Positions 21,591 through 31,161 of a DNA stretch of 64,000 bases are shown one piece after another (the stretch's first letter is position 1; every line of letters begins with the position of its first letter). Origin of the DNA: an uncultured Actinomycetes bacterium (GTDB lineage: Bacteria > Actinomycetota > Actinomycetes > Nanopelagicales > Nanopelagicaceae); contig CALEGP010000038.1 of the NCBI GenBank assembly GCA_937876245.1, positions 149,933 through 213,932 of the forward strand. Direction: 5' to 3'. A program made the translations under genes and the position numbers. A model generated the notes under the pieces. That model had not been told where the DNA came from and searched no databases. It saw nothing but the letters and a program-made list of their open reading frames with translations.

Positions 21591-22592
21591 ATGGAATATC
21601 GTCGTCTTGGCAGTAGCGGAATGTATGTCTCTGAAATTTCTTATGGGAATTGGATTACTCATGGTTCTCAGGTAGAGCAGGAGGCTGCCATCAAATGCGT
21701 GCATGCGGCTCTGGATGCTGGAATCACTACTTTTGATACAGCTGATGTTTATGCGGGCACGAAGGCTGAGACCGTGCTTGGTAAGGCTCTAAAGGGCGTC
21801 AAGCGAGAGAGCTATGAGTTATTTACCAAGGTTTATTGGCCGACTGGCACTGGCAAAAATGATCGAGGACTTTCACGCAAGCATATTATGGAGTCGGTAG
21901 ATGCCTCAATGAGGCGTTTAAATACCGACCATATCGACCTTTATCAGATGCACCGGTTTGATTATGAAACCCCGCTTGAGGAATCACTTAGAGCCTTCGA
22001 TGATCTAATCCGCCAAGGAAAAGTTCACTACATTGGATTTTCCGAATGGCGAGCCGAGGAGATTGCCCAAGGGTTAGAAATCCAAAAGAAGAGCGGTTTC
22101 GATCGATTTATTTCCAGTCAACCACAGTATTCAGCGCTATGGCGCGTCATTGAAGCGAAAGTTATTCCACTTTGCGAAAGTGAAGGTATTGGGCAAATTG
22201 TCTGGTCACCGCTTGCTCAGGGCGTCTTAACTGGCAAATATCTGCCTGGTAAAAAACCACCGTCTGGGTCAAGGGCTACAGATAAAAAGAGTGGCGCTGA
22301 AATGATTTCTAGGTGGATGCGCGAAGAAGTGCTGGCTGCAGTGGGGAAGTTAAAGCCAATTGCCGAATCTTTAAATCTTTCGATGTCGCAACTAGGACTC
22401 GCTTGGGCGCTTTCAAATCCAAATGTATCTTCAGTGATTATGGGAGCAACAAAAGCTTCGCAAGTTAAAGAGAATGTCAGGGCATCGGGAGTAAAACTTT
22501 CAGTAGAGGTTCTCGCTCAAATAGATGAAGCCCTCGGTTCAATTCCAGAAACTGATCCGGAGCGAACTGAGAGCCCTAAGCCACGAGCTTAA
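21591..22592 (+). CDS. Aldo/keto reductase
   Basis: MEYRRLGSSGMYVSEISYGNW, TFDTADVY, DLYQMHRFD; ATG at 21591 fits family N-terminus. Confidence 0.92.
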   Translation: MEYRRLGSSGMYVSEISYGNWITHGSQVEQEAAIKCVHAALDAGITTFDTADVYAGTKAETVLGKALKGVKRESYELFTKVYWPTGTGKNDRGLSRKHIMESVDASMRRLNTDHIDLYQMHRFDYETPLEESLRAFDDLIRQGKVHYIGFSEWRAEEIAQGLEIQKKSGFDRFISSQPQYSALWRVIEAKVIPLCESEGIGQIVWSPLAQGVLTGKYLPGKKPPSGSRATDKKSGAEMISRWMREEVLAAVGKLKPIAESLNLSMSQLGLAWALSNPNVSSVIMGATKASQVKENVRASGVKLSVEVLAQIDEALGSIPETDPERTESPKPRA

Positions 22593-22599
22593 TTTCTAG

Positions 22600-23151
22600 T
22601 TAAATTGTGTCGCCAAGTTTTTTCTGCGGAGATGGTGCGCGTAAGCGGCGCATCTGAGTAGAGCGAAGCCAGCCGTATAGCGCGACGCCTTTAGTAGATT
22701 CACCTGGAAACTTTTCTGAGACAAGTTTTTTGATTCTGCGGCCAACAAATACTCCATAGATTATTGAGTAACCCATTGCTGAGTACATCAAGATTATTGC
22801 TAGGAATCGAATCTCAACTGAAGGAACCAAGGTAAGCATCAAAACTGCAACCATTAGTGGCAGGAAGTATTCACCGAGTGAACGACGTGAATCTATGTAA
22901 TCACGTACAAATTTTTTAACTGGCCCACGATCTCGGATCGGAAGCGCATCTTGATCGCCTCTCATATAAGCAGCTCTTGAGGCGGTACGGGCGTTCTTAG
23001 CTGCCTCTCTAGATTTTGCTCGATCCGCTTTTGTGACTGGTGCGGTTATCGAATTGATCTTGTTTTTGGCTACCGCATCTTTACGCTTGGGCGTCGCCTT
23101 TCCCTTTTTATCGATATTTCTCTCTGGATTACTTTCAGGTGTTTTACTCAT
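22600..23151 (-). CDS. DUF3043 family membrane protein
   Basis: Basic N-terminus, DQDALPIRDRGPVKKFVRDYIDSRRSLGEYFLPLMV pattern; internal ATG at 23151 likely true start. Confidence 0.85.
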   Translation of the reverse strand: MSKTPESNPERNIDKKGKATPKRKDAVAKNKINSITAPVTKADRAKSREAAKNARTASRAAYMRGDQDALPIRDRGPVKKFVRDYIDSRRSLGEYFLPLMVAVLMLTLVPSVEIRFLAIILMYSAMGYSIIYGVFVGRRIKKLVSEKFPGESTKGVALYGWLRSTQMRRLRAPSPQKKLGDTI

Positions 23152-23155
23152 GTGG

Positions 23156-24313
23156 CTAAGGTAGGGCGAGCATTCGCTCGAGCGCAACTTTTGCGTATTT
23201 TGCCGTCTCTGACTCGACACTAATCTGATTAACCAAGCGTCCCTTGGCCAGCGACTCCATCGCCCAAACCAGATGTGGCAGGTCGATTCGGTTCATCGTC
23301 GAGCAGTAGCAGACCGTCTTATCTAGAAAGTGAATCTCACGATCCGAGAAGCGATTGGCTAAGCGCTGAACGAGATTGAGCTCGGTTCCGATAGCCCATT
23401 TACTTCCGACGGGGGAGGCCTCGATTGTTTTGATAATCATTTCTGTACTTCCAACAAAATCTGAGTTTTGAACGACTTCATGTTGACATTCGGGATGAAC
23501 CAAAATTTTGACCCCTGGCAACTTGGTCCGCATCTGATCGATATTTTCTAATGTGAATCGACCGTGAACCGAGCAGTGGCCACGCCATAAAATAACTTTT
23601 GCTGCCAAAATTTCGGAATCGAGCAACCCCCCATTTTTCTTCCAAGGATTCCAAGTAACGCAATCTTCCAATTTTAATCCGAGGTTTAATACTGCGGTAT
23701 TACGGCCCAAGTGTTGGTCGGGAAGAAAGAGAATCTTCTCGCCCTTTTCAAACGCCCATTTCATTGCACGCTCGGCATTAGAAGATGTGCAAACAGTGCC
23801 ACCATTTTTTCCAGTGAAAGATTTAATAGCTGCCGAGGAATTCATATAGGTAACTGGAATTGTTTTGCTTGCGACACCAACTTTTTCTAGTGCAGCCCAA
23901 CAATCGTTAACCTGGTTGGCTGTTGCCATGTCGGCCATTGAGCAGCCAGCTGCCAAATCGGGGAGGATTACCTTCTGCTTGGCCGAAGTTAAAATATCGG
24001 CGCTTTCTGCCATGAAGTGCACGCCACAAAAGAAGATGAGCTCAGCCGAAGTATTACTCTCAGCCTCTTGTGCCAGTTTGAAAGAGTCACCAGTGATATC
24101 AGCAAATTGAATTACTTCATCTCGCTGATAGTGATGGCCCAAAATCATTGCTCGCTCACCTAGGGACTTTCTAGCAGCGTGCGCTCTCGCTACGAGAGCA
24201 GGGTCGCTGGCCTCTGGAAGCTCACCATCGCAAGAAACCCCTCGCTCACTCTTGGGATCAGATTCCTGGCCCAGAAGGAGCAACGCGGATAGATTAGATG
24301 AGCCCATAGGCAC
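23156..24313 (-). CDS. nadA: Quinolinate synthase
   Basis: ILGHHYQRDEVIQFADITGDS, VTYMNSSAAIKSF, VHPECQHEV. Confidence 0.95.
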   Translation of the reverse strand: MPMGSSNLSALLLLGQESDPKSERGVSCDGELPEASDPALVARAHAARKSLGERAMILGHHYQRDEVIQFADITGDSFKLAQEAESNTSAELIFFCGVHFMAESADILTSAKQKVILPDLAAGCSMADMATANQVNDCWAALEKVGVASKTIPVTYMNSSAAIKSFTGKNGGTVCTSSNAERAMKWAFEKGEKILFLPDQHLGRNTAVLNLGLKLEDCVTWNPWKKNGGLLDSEILAAKVILWRGHCSVHGRFTLENIDQMRTKLPGVKILVHPECQHEVVQNSDFVGSTEMIIKTIEASPVGSKWAIGTELNLVQRLANRFSDREIHFLDKTVCYCSTMNRIDLPHLVWAMESLAKGRLVNQISVESETAKYAKVALERMLALP

Positions 24314-24369
24314 ATTATGGAGTAGCCTTAGCTCAATAACGAATTGAAATTTAACTTTTTAGGAGAGAA

Positions 24370-24741
24370 ATGAGTACAGAAACTTCTCAGGACGTCACGA
24401 TTGATACCGCTCCTTCTGCAGGAATTGGCTTGAGCGATGTGGCAGCGACTAAAGTTTCCGCCCTTTTAACACAAGAGGGTCGCGATGATTTAAGTCTTCG
24501 GGTCGCAGTCCAACCAGGTGGATGTTCTGGGCTTAAGTACCAGCTTTATTTTGATGACCGGGAACTCGATGGCGATACAGTTACAGAATTCGGATCAGTC
24601 AAGGTTGTTACCGACAAGATGAGCACCCCCTATTTAATGGGAGCTTCAATTGATTTTGTCGACACAATTGAGAAGCAAGGTTTCACGATAGATAATCCAA
24701 ATGCACAGGGTTCTTGCGCCTGTGGCGATTCATTTAATTAA
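24370..24741 (+). CDS. erpA: HesB/IscA-type iron-sulfur cluster insertion protein (ErpA-like)
   Basis: GGCSGLKYQLYFDD and C-terminal GSCACGDSF. Confidence 0.92.
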   Translation: MSTETSQDVTIDTAPSAGIGLSDVAATKVSALLTQEGRDDLSLRVAVQPGGCSGLKYQLYFDDRELDGDTVTEFGSVKVVTDKMSTPYLMGASIDFVDTIEKQGFTIDNPNAQGSCACGDSFN

Positions 24742-24762
24742 ATTCCTTCTACCTAGATAACT

Positions 24763-25752
24763 ATGAAAATTGCTTGTGCTGGTTCTGTTGGGCGCGATCA
24801 TTTAATGACATTTCCGGGTAAATTTACTGATTCTCTGGTGGCCGGGTCTCTAGACAAAGTATCGCTCTCATTTTTGGTTGATGGCTTAGATATTAGGCGT
24901 GGCGGAACGGCTGCAAATATTGCCTTTGGACTCGGCGCTCTGGGCCTTGATCCACTTTTGATTGCCTCGGTCGGAACGGATTGGGCTGACTACGATTCCT
25001 GGCTCAAAAGGCACGGTGTAGAAACGTGCTATGTAAAAATTTCAAAAGAGCTTTTAACTGCCTCGTTTATGGTCACTACTGATCAAGATTTGAATCAAAT
25101 TGCATCCTTCTTTCCAGGAGCAATGAGTGAGGCGCGAGAGATCGAGCTGCCTGCGATTATTGAGAAAAGTGGAAAATTCGATCTTCTAATAATTTCACCA
25201 GATGATCCAGAGGCAATGATCAGCCACAGTGAATATGCGAGAACTCTAGGGATTCCATTTGTTGCTGATCCGTCCCAACAACTCGCCCGAATGGACGGGG
25301 AGTCAATAAAGTTATTGATTGAAGGAGCTGATTACTTATTCCTAAATGAGTATGAACTTGCTCTCACGATTCAAAAGACTGGTTGGAGCGATGCTGAAAT
25401 ATTTAACAAAGTTAAGGTGCGAGTAATTACTCTTGGTTCAAGGGGTGCTCTTGTCGAGGAGCATGGTAAAGATTCGATTGAAGTTGGCGTGCCTAAGGAA
25501 ATAGCAAAGCTTGATCCAACTGGCGTCGGTGATTGCTTCCGAGCAGGTTTTGTCTCAGGGTTAGCATGGGGTTTAGGACATGAACGGTGTGCGCAGATTG
25601 GGTCGATGCTGGCGACTTTCTGCATTGAGACCAAGGGAACGCAGGAGTATCGATTTACGAAAGATGAATTCATCGCCCGCTTCACTGAGGCATATGGCGT
25701 TCAGGCCGCTAATGAAATTGGTAGAAAAATCGAGCCACGTTTAGCTAGTTAA
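24763..25752 (+). CDS. PfkB-family carbohydrate (adenosine kinase-like) kinase
   Basis: GGTAANIAFGLGALG and DPTGVGDCFRAGFVSGL motifs. Confidence 0.9.
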   Translation: MKIACAGSVGRDHLMTFPGKFTDSLVAGSLDKVSLSFLVDGLDIRRGGTAANIAFGLGALGLDPLLIASVGTDWADYDSWLKRHGVETCYVKISKELLTASFMVTTDQDLNQIASFFPGAMSEAREIELPAIIEKSGKFDLLIISPDDPEAMISHSEYARTLGIPFVADPSQQLARMDGESIKLLIEGADYLFLNEYELALTIQKTGWSDAEIFNKVKVRVITLGSRGALVEEHGKDSIEVGVPKEIAKLDPTGVGDCFRAGFVSGLAWGLGHERCAQIGSMLATFCIETKGTQEYRFTKDEFIARFTEAYGVQAANEIGRKIEPRLAS

Positions 25753-25953
25753 TTTAGTAATCTCAAAGGTATTTACTGCCAAATTTTTTACCTTGTTTTT
25801 TGTCATACGCGCCCATGCTCGCAAATCTGGCTCGGTTGCTGGGTCATCGCTAAGTAGGACAAGGCGGTATCCGATCTTTTGGCTCGTAAGTTTCTTGGCT
25901 AATTCGATAATGGGCAGTGGACAACATTTCCCCAGGCAATCTAGATAGTCCAT
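25741..25953 (-). CDS. TusA-family sulfurtransferase
   Basis: 70 aa, LDCLGKCCPLPIIELAKKL (CPxP motif); overlaps cysteine desulfurase start by 1 nt. Confidence 0.88.
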   Translation of the reverse strand: MDYLDCLGKCCPLPIIELAKKLTSQKIGYRLVLLSDDPATEPDLRAWARMTKNKVKNLAVNTFEITKLTS

Positions 25954-26999
25954 TAAGAACGCAATTCCGTGACAGTTTCGGTTAAGGTTTTGAGGAAATC
26001 ATCTATTTGTTCGAAAGTGGTTGAGTGGTGAATCGTTAGGCGAATATTTCCATGCGTGAGAATTCCCAAAGCTGCCAATACGTGACTGGGCGCCATATTT
26101 GCCGCGCTACAAGCCGAACCAGAGTCGACGGCAAATCCCTTATCAGCCAACCTTGTCACTAGCTGTTCAGCATTTACATATAAAAATGAGGCGCTTAACA
26201 AGTGCTCTGCTCCGCCCGGAGCTAGGTCAGCATCTGGGATATTGGTTGAAATAAAAGTACGAATCTCGCGGTTAATTTTACTAATTTTAGCGGCCAGATT
26301 TTTCTCGTCTGCAGTCCAGCTATCAATCGCCAAGGCACTTGCGACAATTAAAGGTAGCGAAGTTGGCCCAGGGTTTACTCGAGCATCCATGTGAGGAAGT
26401 GGATTGCGCCAAGCCGTTTTTTTCGAGAGGGCAAAAATTCCAAGACCACCTGGTCCGGCCCAAGAGGTGGAGTCCCATAGCGCAGTACTCCAATTTTCAG
26501 GAAGCGGTATTCGAACTCCTGACGCCGTGGCATCTACAAAAAGGTTACTACCCTCGATCTGGCTATTTCTCTGAATAATTCCCGTTTCACGATTACAGAG
26601 TTGTAATGAAACGACATCATTTCCGCCATATTTTCCAAACTCAATCTGTCCGTTCCCCTCAACTTTAATCTGGAGATTCTTAACTTTCTCGGCAATTGCA
26701 AAAACTTCCATGCGATCGACATTGCTATAAATTAGGGTGCTTTCGGGAGTCAGCAACCCTGAAATTCCGAGGTGAAAACCCAGATTTGGCTCTCCCAGAA
26801 AATGTAGCTCATCGCCGCGGACGCCTAGATGGCTAGCGAATGTCTCTCTGGCCTCATTTAGGAGGATAGAGGCCGATTTAGAGTCGATTCCAAGTTTTGT
26901 TGAATCGGGCCAGCAAACCTCAAATATGTGAGGAAGCGCCATCCGGGCGGCATCGTGAAGCCGAGGTTCTGATTGGAAGTTAGGGGTGATGGAAACCAC
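25953..26999 (-). CDS. Cysteine desulfurase/class V aminotransferase
   Basis: C-terminal active-site loop SGSACSAANMAPSHVLAALG. Confidence 0.88.
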   Translation of the reverse strand: MVSITPNFQSEPRLHDAARMALPHIFEVCWPDSTKLGIDSKSASILLNEARETFASHLGVRGDELHFLGEPNLGFHLGISGLLTPESTLIYSNVDRMEVFAIAEKVKNLQIKVEGNGQIEFGKYGGNDVVSLQLCNRETGIIQRNSQIEGSNLFVDATASGVRIPLPENWSTALWDSTSWAGPGGLGIFALSKKTAWRNPLPHMDARVNPGPTSLPLIVASALAIDSWTADEKNLAAKISKINREIRTFISTNIPDADLAPGGAEHLLSASFLYVNAEQLVTRLADKGFAVDSGSACSAANMAPSHVLAALGILTHGNIRLTIHHSTTFEQIDDFLKTLTETVTELRS

Positions 27000-27057
27000 G
27001 CCTACAACGCTACTCCCACTTGGTTCCCAGAGTGAAACTGGGGGATATTCTTAGCCA

Positions 27058-27813
27058 ATGAAATTTAAGCCCAGAAGGAAAATGCTTGGCGCAACGCTGC
27101 TTTCGATTGTCCCGGTTGCTCTCCTCTCCTCTTGCTCAACAGAGAACATTTCAGGAATGGGCTTTCCAAAGAACGTTTCGAGCGTAAATGACATTTCTCT
27201 GCCGCTCTGGCAAGGCGCATGGATTACAGCGGGGATAGTAGGCGTCCTAACTGCGATCCTGATTATGTGGCCAGCTTTTCGCCATCGTCGCAAGGGTGAT
27301 GAAGTACCTAAGCAGACTCAGTACAACGTTCCGGTAGAGATCGCATACACCCTGATCCCCTTTTTGATTGTTGCAGTTCTCTTCTACTTCACTGCAGTAA
27401 AAGAAAGTGCAATCACTAAAGTTTCGGCTTCGGATGAAATTAGTCACGTCATTGACGTGAATGGAATTCAATGGTCTTGGCAATTCACCTATCAAGATTC
27501 GCCGCTCTCGCCCACCGTTACTGGGACACCAGCAAAACCTCCAGTGCTGGTTATTCCAAAGGGAGAGAGAGTTCGTTTTAATTTAACAGCTTCAGATGTA
27601 GTGCATGGTTTTTGGATTCCAGCTTTTATGATTCAAATGCAGACATTGCCAGGAGTGGAAAATCATCTAGAGTTCACGGCAAATAAAATTGGCTCATACC
27701 CAGGGCGCTGCAATATTCTCTGCGGTCGCGATCATTCGAAGATGCTTTTCACGGTAAAAGTTGTTTCTCCCAGTGCTTATCAGAAATATATATCTAACTT
27801 GAAGGCGGCATAA
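27058..27813 (+). CDS. ctaC: Cytochrome c oxidase subunit II
   Basis: Lipoprotein signal (LLSSCS), two TM, CuA site [14 protein letters not shown]. Confidence 0.95.
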   Translation: MKFKPRRKMLGATLLSIVPVALLSSCSTENISGMGFPKNVSSVNDISLPLWQGAWITAGIVGVLTAILIMWPAFRHRRKGDEVPKQTQYNVPVEIAYTLIPFLIVAVLFYFTAVKESAITKVSASDEISHVIDVNGIQWSWQFTYQDSPLSPTVTGTPAKPPVLVIPKGERVRFNLTASDVVHGFWIPAFMIQMQTLPGVENHLEFTANKIGSYPGRCNILCGRDHSKMLFTVKVVSPSAYQKYISNLKAA

Positions 27814-29471
27814 TGACTACTTTTGCAGAGCGTACTAATACTGCGACCAACGATAAATCAGTAGCCAAGAGCAGCAAGGGGCGACTGTTCGTAAAAATCA
27901 TTACTTCTACTGATCACAAGATGATTGGGTATATGTACCTAGTTACTACATTTGCTTGGTTCTTGATTGGCGGCTTATTGGCGTTAATCCTCAGGGCGGA
28001 ATTAGCGAGACCTGGATTGCAATTCGTTTCAAATGAACAGTACAACCAAGTTTTCACAATGCATGGAACGATAATGTTGTTGCTGTTCGCAACTCCATTG
28101 TTTGTTGGGTTTGCGAATGTGATAATGCCCTTGCAAATTGGCGCAGCGGATGTCGCCTTTCCTCGAATGAATATGCTTTCCTTCTGGCTATTTCTCTTCG
28201 GTGGAATTATGGCATTCACAGGATTCCTGACGCCAGGAGGAGCAGCGTCTTTCGGTTGGACCGCATATGCACCGCTGGCTAACTCACAATATTCTCCCGG
28301 AATTGGTGGCGATCTTTGGGTAATCGGTCTTGCTATGGGAGGTATCGGGACAATTCTTGGTGGCGTAAATTTCATCACAACAATTTTGACGATGCGCGCA
28401 CCGGGCATGACAATGTTTAGAATGTCTATTTTCAGTTGGAATGTTCTTCTAACTTCCATTTTGGTTCTTCTCGCATTTCCACCACTTGCAGCGGCATTCC
28501 TAGGCCTTGAATCGGACCGACTCTTTGGTTCGCATCTGTTCGATCCAGCTAATGGTGGCGCGATGCTTTGGCAACATCTCTTCTGGTTTTTTGGCCATCC
28601 CGAGGTGTACATCTTGGCACTGCCATTTTTTGGTATCGCTACAGAAATTCTTCCTGTTTTTAGCAGGAAACCAGTTTTCGGATACAAGGGATTGATCGCA
28701 GCAACCATTGCGATCGCAGCTCTCTCGGTTTCTGTCTGGGCACACCACATGTTTGCCAGCGGGCAAGTCTTGCTACCGTTTTTCTCCTTTATGACCTTTT
28801 TGATTGGTATTCCAACAGGAGTTAAATTTTTTAATTGGATTGGAACGATGTGGCGCGGGAGTGTCTCCTTTGAAACACCGATGCTTTGGGTGATGGGTTT
28901 CTTAATCACATTCTTATTCGGCGGTTTAACTGGAATTATCTTGGCTTCACCACCACTTGATTTTGCAGTATCTGCTTCCTACTTTATTGTTGCTCACTTC
29001 CATTACGTCCTCTTTGGGACAGTGGTATTCGCAATGTTTGCTGGATTCTATTTCTGGTGGCCAAAGATGACTGGACGCATGCTAAATGAACGCCTAGGAA
29101 AAATTCACTTCTGGACAACATTTTTAGGTTTTCATTTAACTTTCTTAATACAACATTGGCTAGGAATAAAGGGAATGCCTCGGCGTTATGCTGATTACTT
29201 ATCAACCGATGGTTTCACAAACATGAATACAATTTCGACTATTGGTTCGACCTTATTGGCTTTCTCTATGATTCCATTTTTAGTTAACGTGTGGATCACT
29301 AGAAAATCGCCATTAGTAGGAGTTGATGATCCTTGGGGTTATGGCGGCTCACTTGAATGGGCGACATCTTGCCCACCGCCTCGTCATAACTTCACTTCGA
29401 TGCCAAGAATTCGCAGTGAACGACCAGCATTTGATCTGCATTACCCACACATTAAGACAGAGGGTCACTAG
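27813..29471 (+). CDS. ctaD: Cytochrome c oxidase subunit I
   Basis: [30 protein letters not shown], heme-ligand HFHYVLFG. Confidence 0.98.
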   Translation: MTTFAERTNTATNDKSVAKSSKGRLFVKIITSTDHKMIGYMYLVTTFAWFLIGGLLALILRAELARPGLQFVSNEQYNQVFTMHGTIMLLLFATPLFVGFANVIMPLQIGAADVAFPRMNMLSFWLFLFGGIMAFTGFLTPGGAASFGWTAYAPLANSQYSPGIGGDLWVIGLAMGGIGTILGGVNFITTILTMRAPGMTMFRMSIFSWNVLLTSILVLLAFPPLAAAFLGLESDRLFGSHLFDPANGGAMLWQHLFWFFGHPEVYILALPFFGIATEILPVFSRKPVFGYKGLIAATIAIAALSVSVWAHHMFASGQVLLPFFSFMTFLIGIPTGVKFFNWIGTMWRGSVSFETPMLWVMGFLITFLFGGLTGIILASPPLDFAVSASYFIVAHFHYVLFGTVVFAMFAGFYFWWPKMTGRMLNERLGKIHFWTTFLGFHLTFLIQHWLGIKGMPRRYADYLSTDGFTNMNTISTIGSTLLAFSMIPFLVNVWITRKSPLVGVDDPWGYGGSLEWATSCPPPRHNFTSMPRIRSERPAFDLHYPHIKTEGH

Positions 29472-29473
29472 AG

Positions 29474-29875
29474 ATGAAAACAGGTTGGATTTTATTTACC
29501 GGACTTGCTGTTTTTTATGCACTAGTTACAGTGATTTACTGGTTGGTCGGCGGTGAGGCAGTTGGAATCACTGCTCTTGGATTGTCGGGTGGGCTCGCAG
29601 CGTTAATTGGTTTTTATCTCTGGTTCACAAATAAACAACTTAGCAACGTTCTACCAGAAGACAATATAAAGGCAGAGATCTCGGATTCCGCTGGAGAATT
29701 AGGTTTCTACTCACCGCATTCTTGGTGGCCACTGCCTCTCGCATTCACCATGACAATGGCAGGAGTTGGGCTGCTGGTAGGTTGGTGGCTTACGCTGATC
29801 GCAGTTGGAGCACTGTTAATCAGTATTCTTGGGTTTGTTCTCGAATATGAAAAACCTGTTAGGAGTTCACACTAA
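29474..29875 (+). CDS. ctaF: Cytochrome c oxidase subunit IV (actinobacterial)
   Basis: 133 aa multi-TM protein immediately after ctaD; LGFYSPHSWWPLPLA. Confidence 0.9.
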   Translation: MKTGWILFTGLAVFYALVTVIYWLVGGEAVGITALGLSGGLAALIGFYLWFTNKQLSNVLPEDNIKAEISDSAGELGFYSPHSWWPLPLAFTMTMAGVGLLVGWWLTLIAVGALLISILGFVLEYEKPVRSSH

Positions 29876-31161
29876 TGTCAATGGAGATGCTGATCGCTGT
29901 TGCGATTTTTGTAATGGCATATATTGCAATTGCCACTGAGAAGATTAGTCGAATTGCGATAGTTCTTACTGGTGCGGCTGCCATGATAATAGTTGGAGCA
30001 ACAGATGCCAACAAGGCTTTTTATAGCCATGAGACGGGTATCGATTGGAATGTGATCTTTCTACTCTTGGGAATGATGATAATTGTTAGCGTTATTCACA
30101 AAACTGGGCTTTTTGAATTTTTAGCTGTTAAAGCGATAAAGAAATCTAAGGGCAATCCAAAGGTTGCCATTGTCTATTTGATGGTCTTAACAGCGCTAGC
30201 TTCGGCCATTTTGGATAATGTGACTACGATTTTGTTGGCTGTTCCAATGACCATAATTGTGTGTAAACACCTCAATGTCTCGCCAACCGCTTTTATCTTG
30301 TCGGAAGTTTTTGTTTCCAATATTGGCGGAGCGGCCACTTTGGTAGGTGACCCACCAAATATTATTATTGCCAGCCGGGCTGGCTTAAGTTACAACTCAT
30401 TTTTGGTACACATGGCGCCAATGGTCATGGTTGTCTTGGTAGTAATTATTCCGCTACTAGTCGGGCTATTTCGAAGAGAATTAGTTAATTCAAAGGCTGA
30501 CCGCGCCCTCGTTATGAAATTAGATGAGCGATCATTTATCCAGGATGTGGGCTTACTCAAAAAGAGCCTGGTCGTCCTTTTCGCCGTCATGGTTGCCTTT
30601 GGTTTGCATTCTGTTATTAGTATCGAACCCGCCGTAGTTGCATTATTTGGTGCGGGAATTTTGGTTGGAATCAGTGGACTCAAGCCGCGTGATTATGTAA
30701 AAGATATTGAGTGGAATACGCTGATTTTTTTTGCTGGGCTTTTCATAATGGTAGGAGCCTTGGTAAATGTTGGGGCGCTTGAGGAATTTGCAATATTTCT
30801 TAAGGAGCTTTTTGGTGGAGATACTAAGTTGGCTGCAGGTAGCATCTTAGGTATCTCTGCAGTATTTTCTGGCTTGATAGATAACATTCCATTTGTAGCA
30901 TCTATGAGTCCGGTCGTGGCAGAGCTCAGCCAGGGTCTCGTTGGCAGACAAGAGCATGTTCTCTGGTGGGGGCTAGCTTTTGGAGCTGATTTCGGTGGTA
31001 ACGCCACAATTATTGGTGCTAGCGCTAACGTTGTTGCAATTGGTTTAGCAGCTAAAGCTGGGGTTCGAATTTCGTTCTGGAAATTCTCAAAATACGGAAT
31101 CCTCGTTACCTTGGTAAGCGTTGCAATGATTTATCCGTATTTGCTTCTCTTCTACTTCTAG
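29875..31161 (+). CDS. ArsB/NhaD/SLC13-superfamily ion transporter
   Basis: 428 aa; SAILDNVTTILLAVPMTI, NIGGAATLVGDPPNIIIASRAGLSY, SGLIDNIPFVASMSPVV. Confidence 0.88.
   Translation: MSMEMLIAVAIFVMAYIAIATEKISRIAIVLTGAAAMIIVGATDANKAFYSHETGIDWNVIFLLLGMMIIVSVIHKTGLFEFLAVKAIKKSKGNPKVAIVYLMVLTALASAILDNVTTILLAVPMTIIVCKHLNVSPTAFILSEVFVSNIGGAATLVGDPPNIIIASRAGLSYNSFLVHMAPMVMVVLVVIIPLLVGLFRRELVNSKADRALVMKLDERSFIQDVGLLKKSLVVLFAVMVAFGLHSVISIEPAVVALFGAGILVGISGLKPRDYVKDIEWNTLIFFAGLFIMVGALVNVGALEEFAIFLKELFGGDTKLAAGSILGISAVFSGLIDNIPFVASMSPVVAELSQGLVGRQEHVLWWGLAFGADFGGNATIIGASANVVAIGLAAKAGVRISFWKFSKYGILVTLVSVAMIYPYLLLFYF

Noticed and set aside
27914-28909. 331-aa minus-strand ORF
   Set aside because: Fully antisense to ctaD, which has unmistakable coxI motifs; low-complexity composition typical of a shadow ORF.
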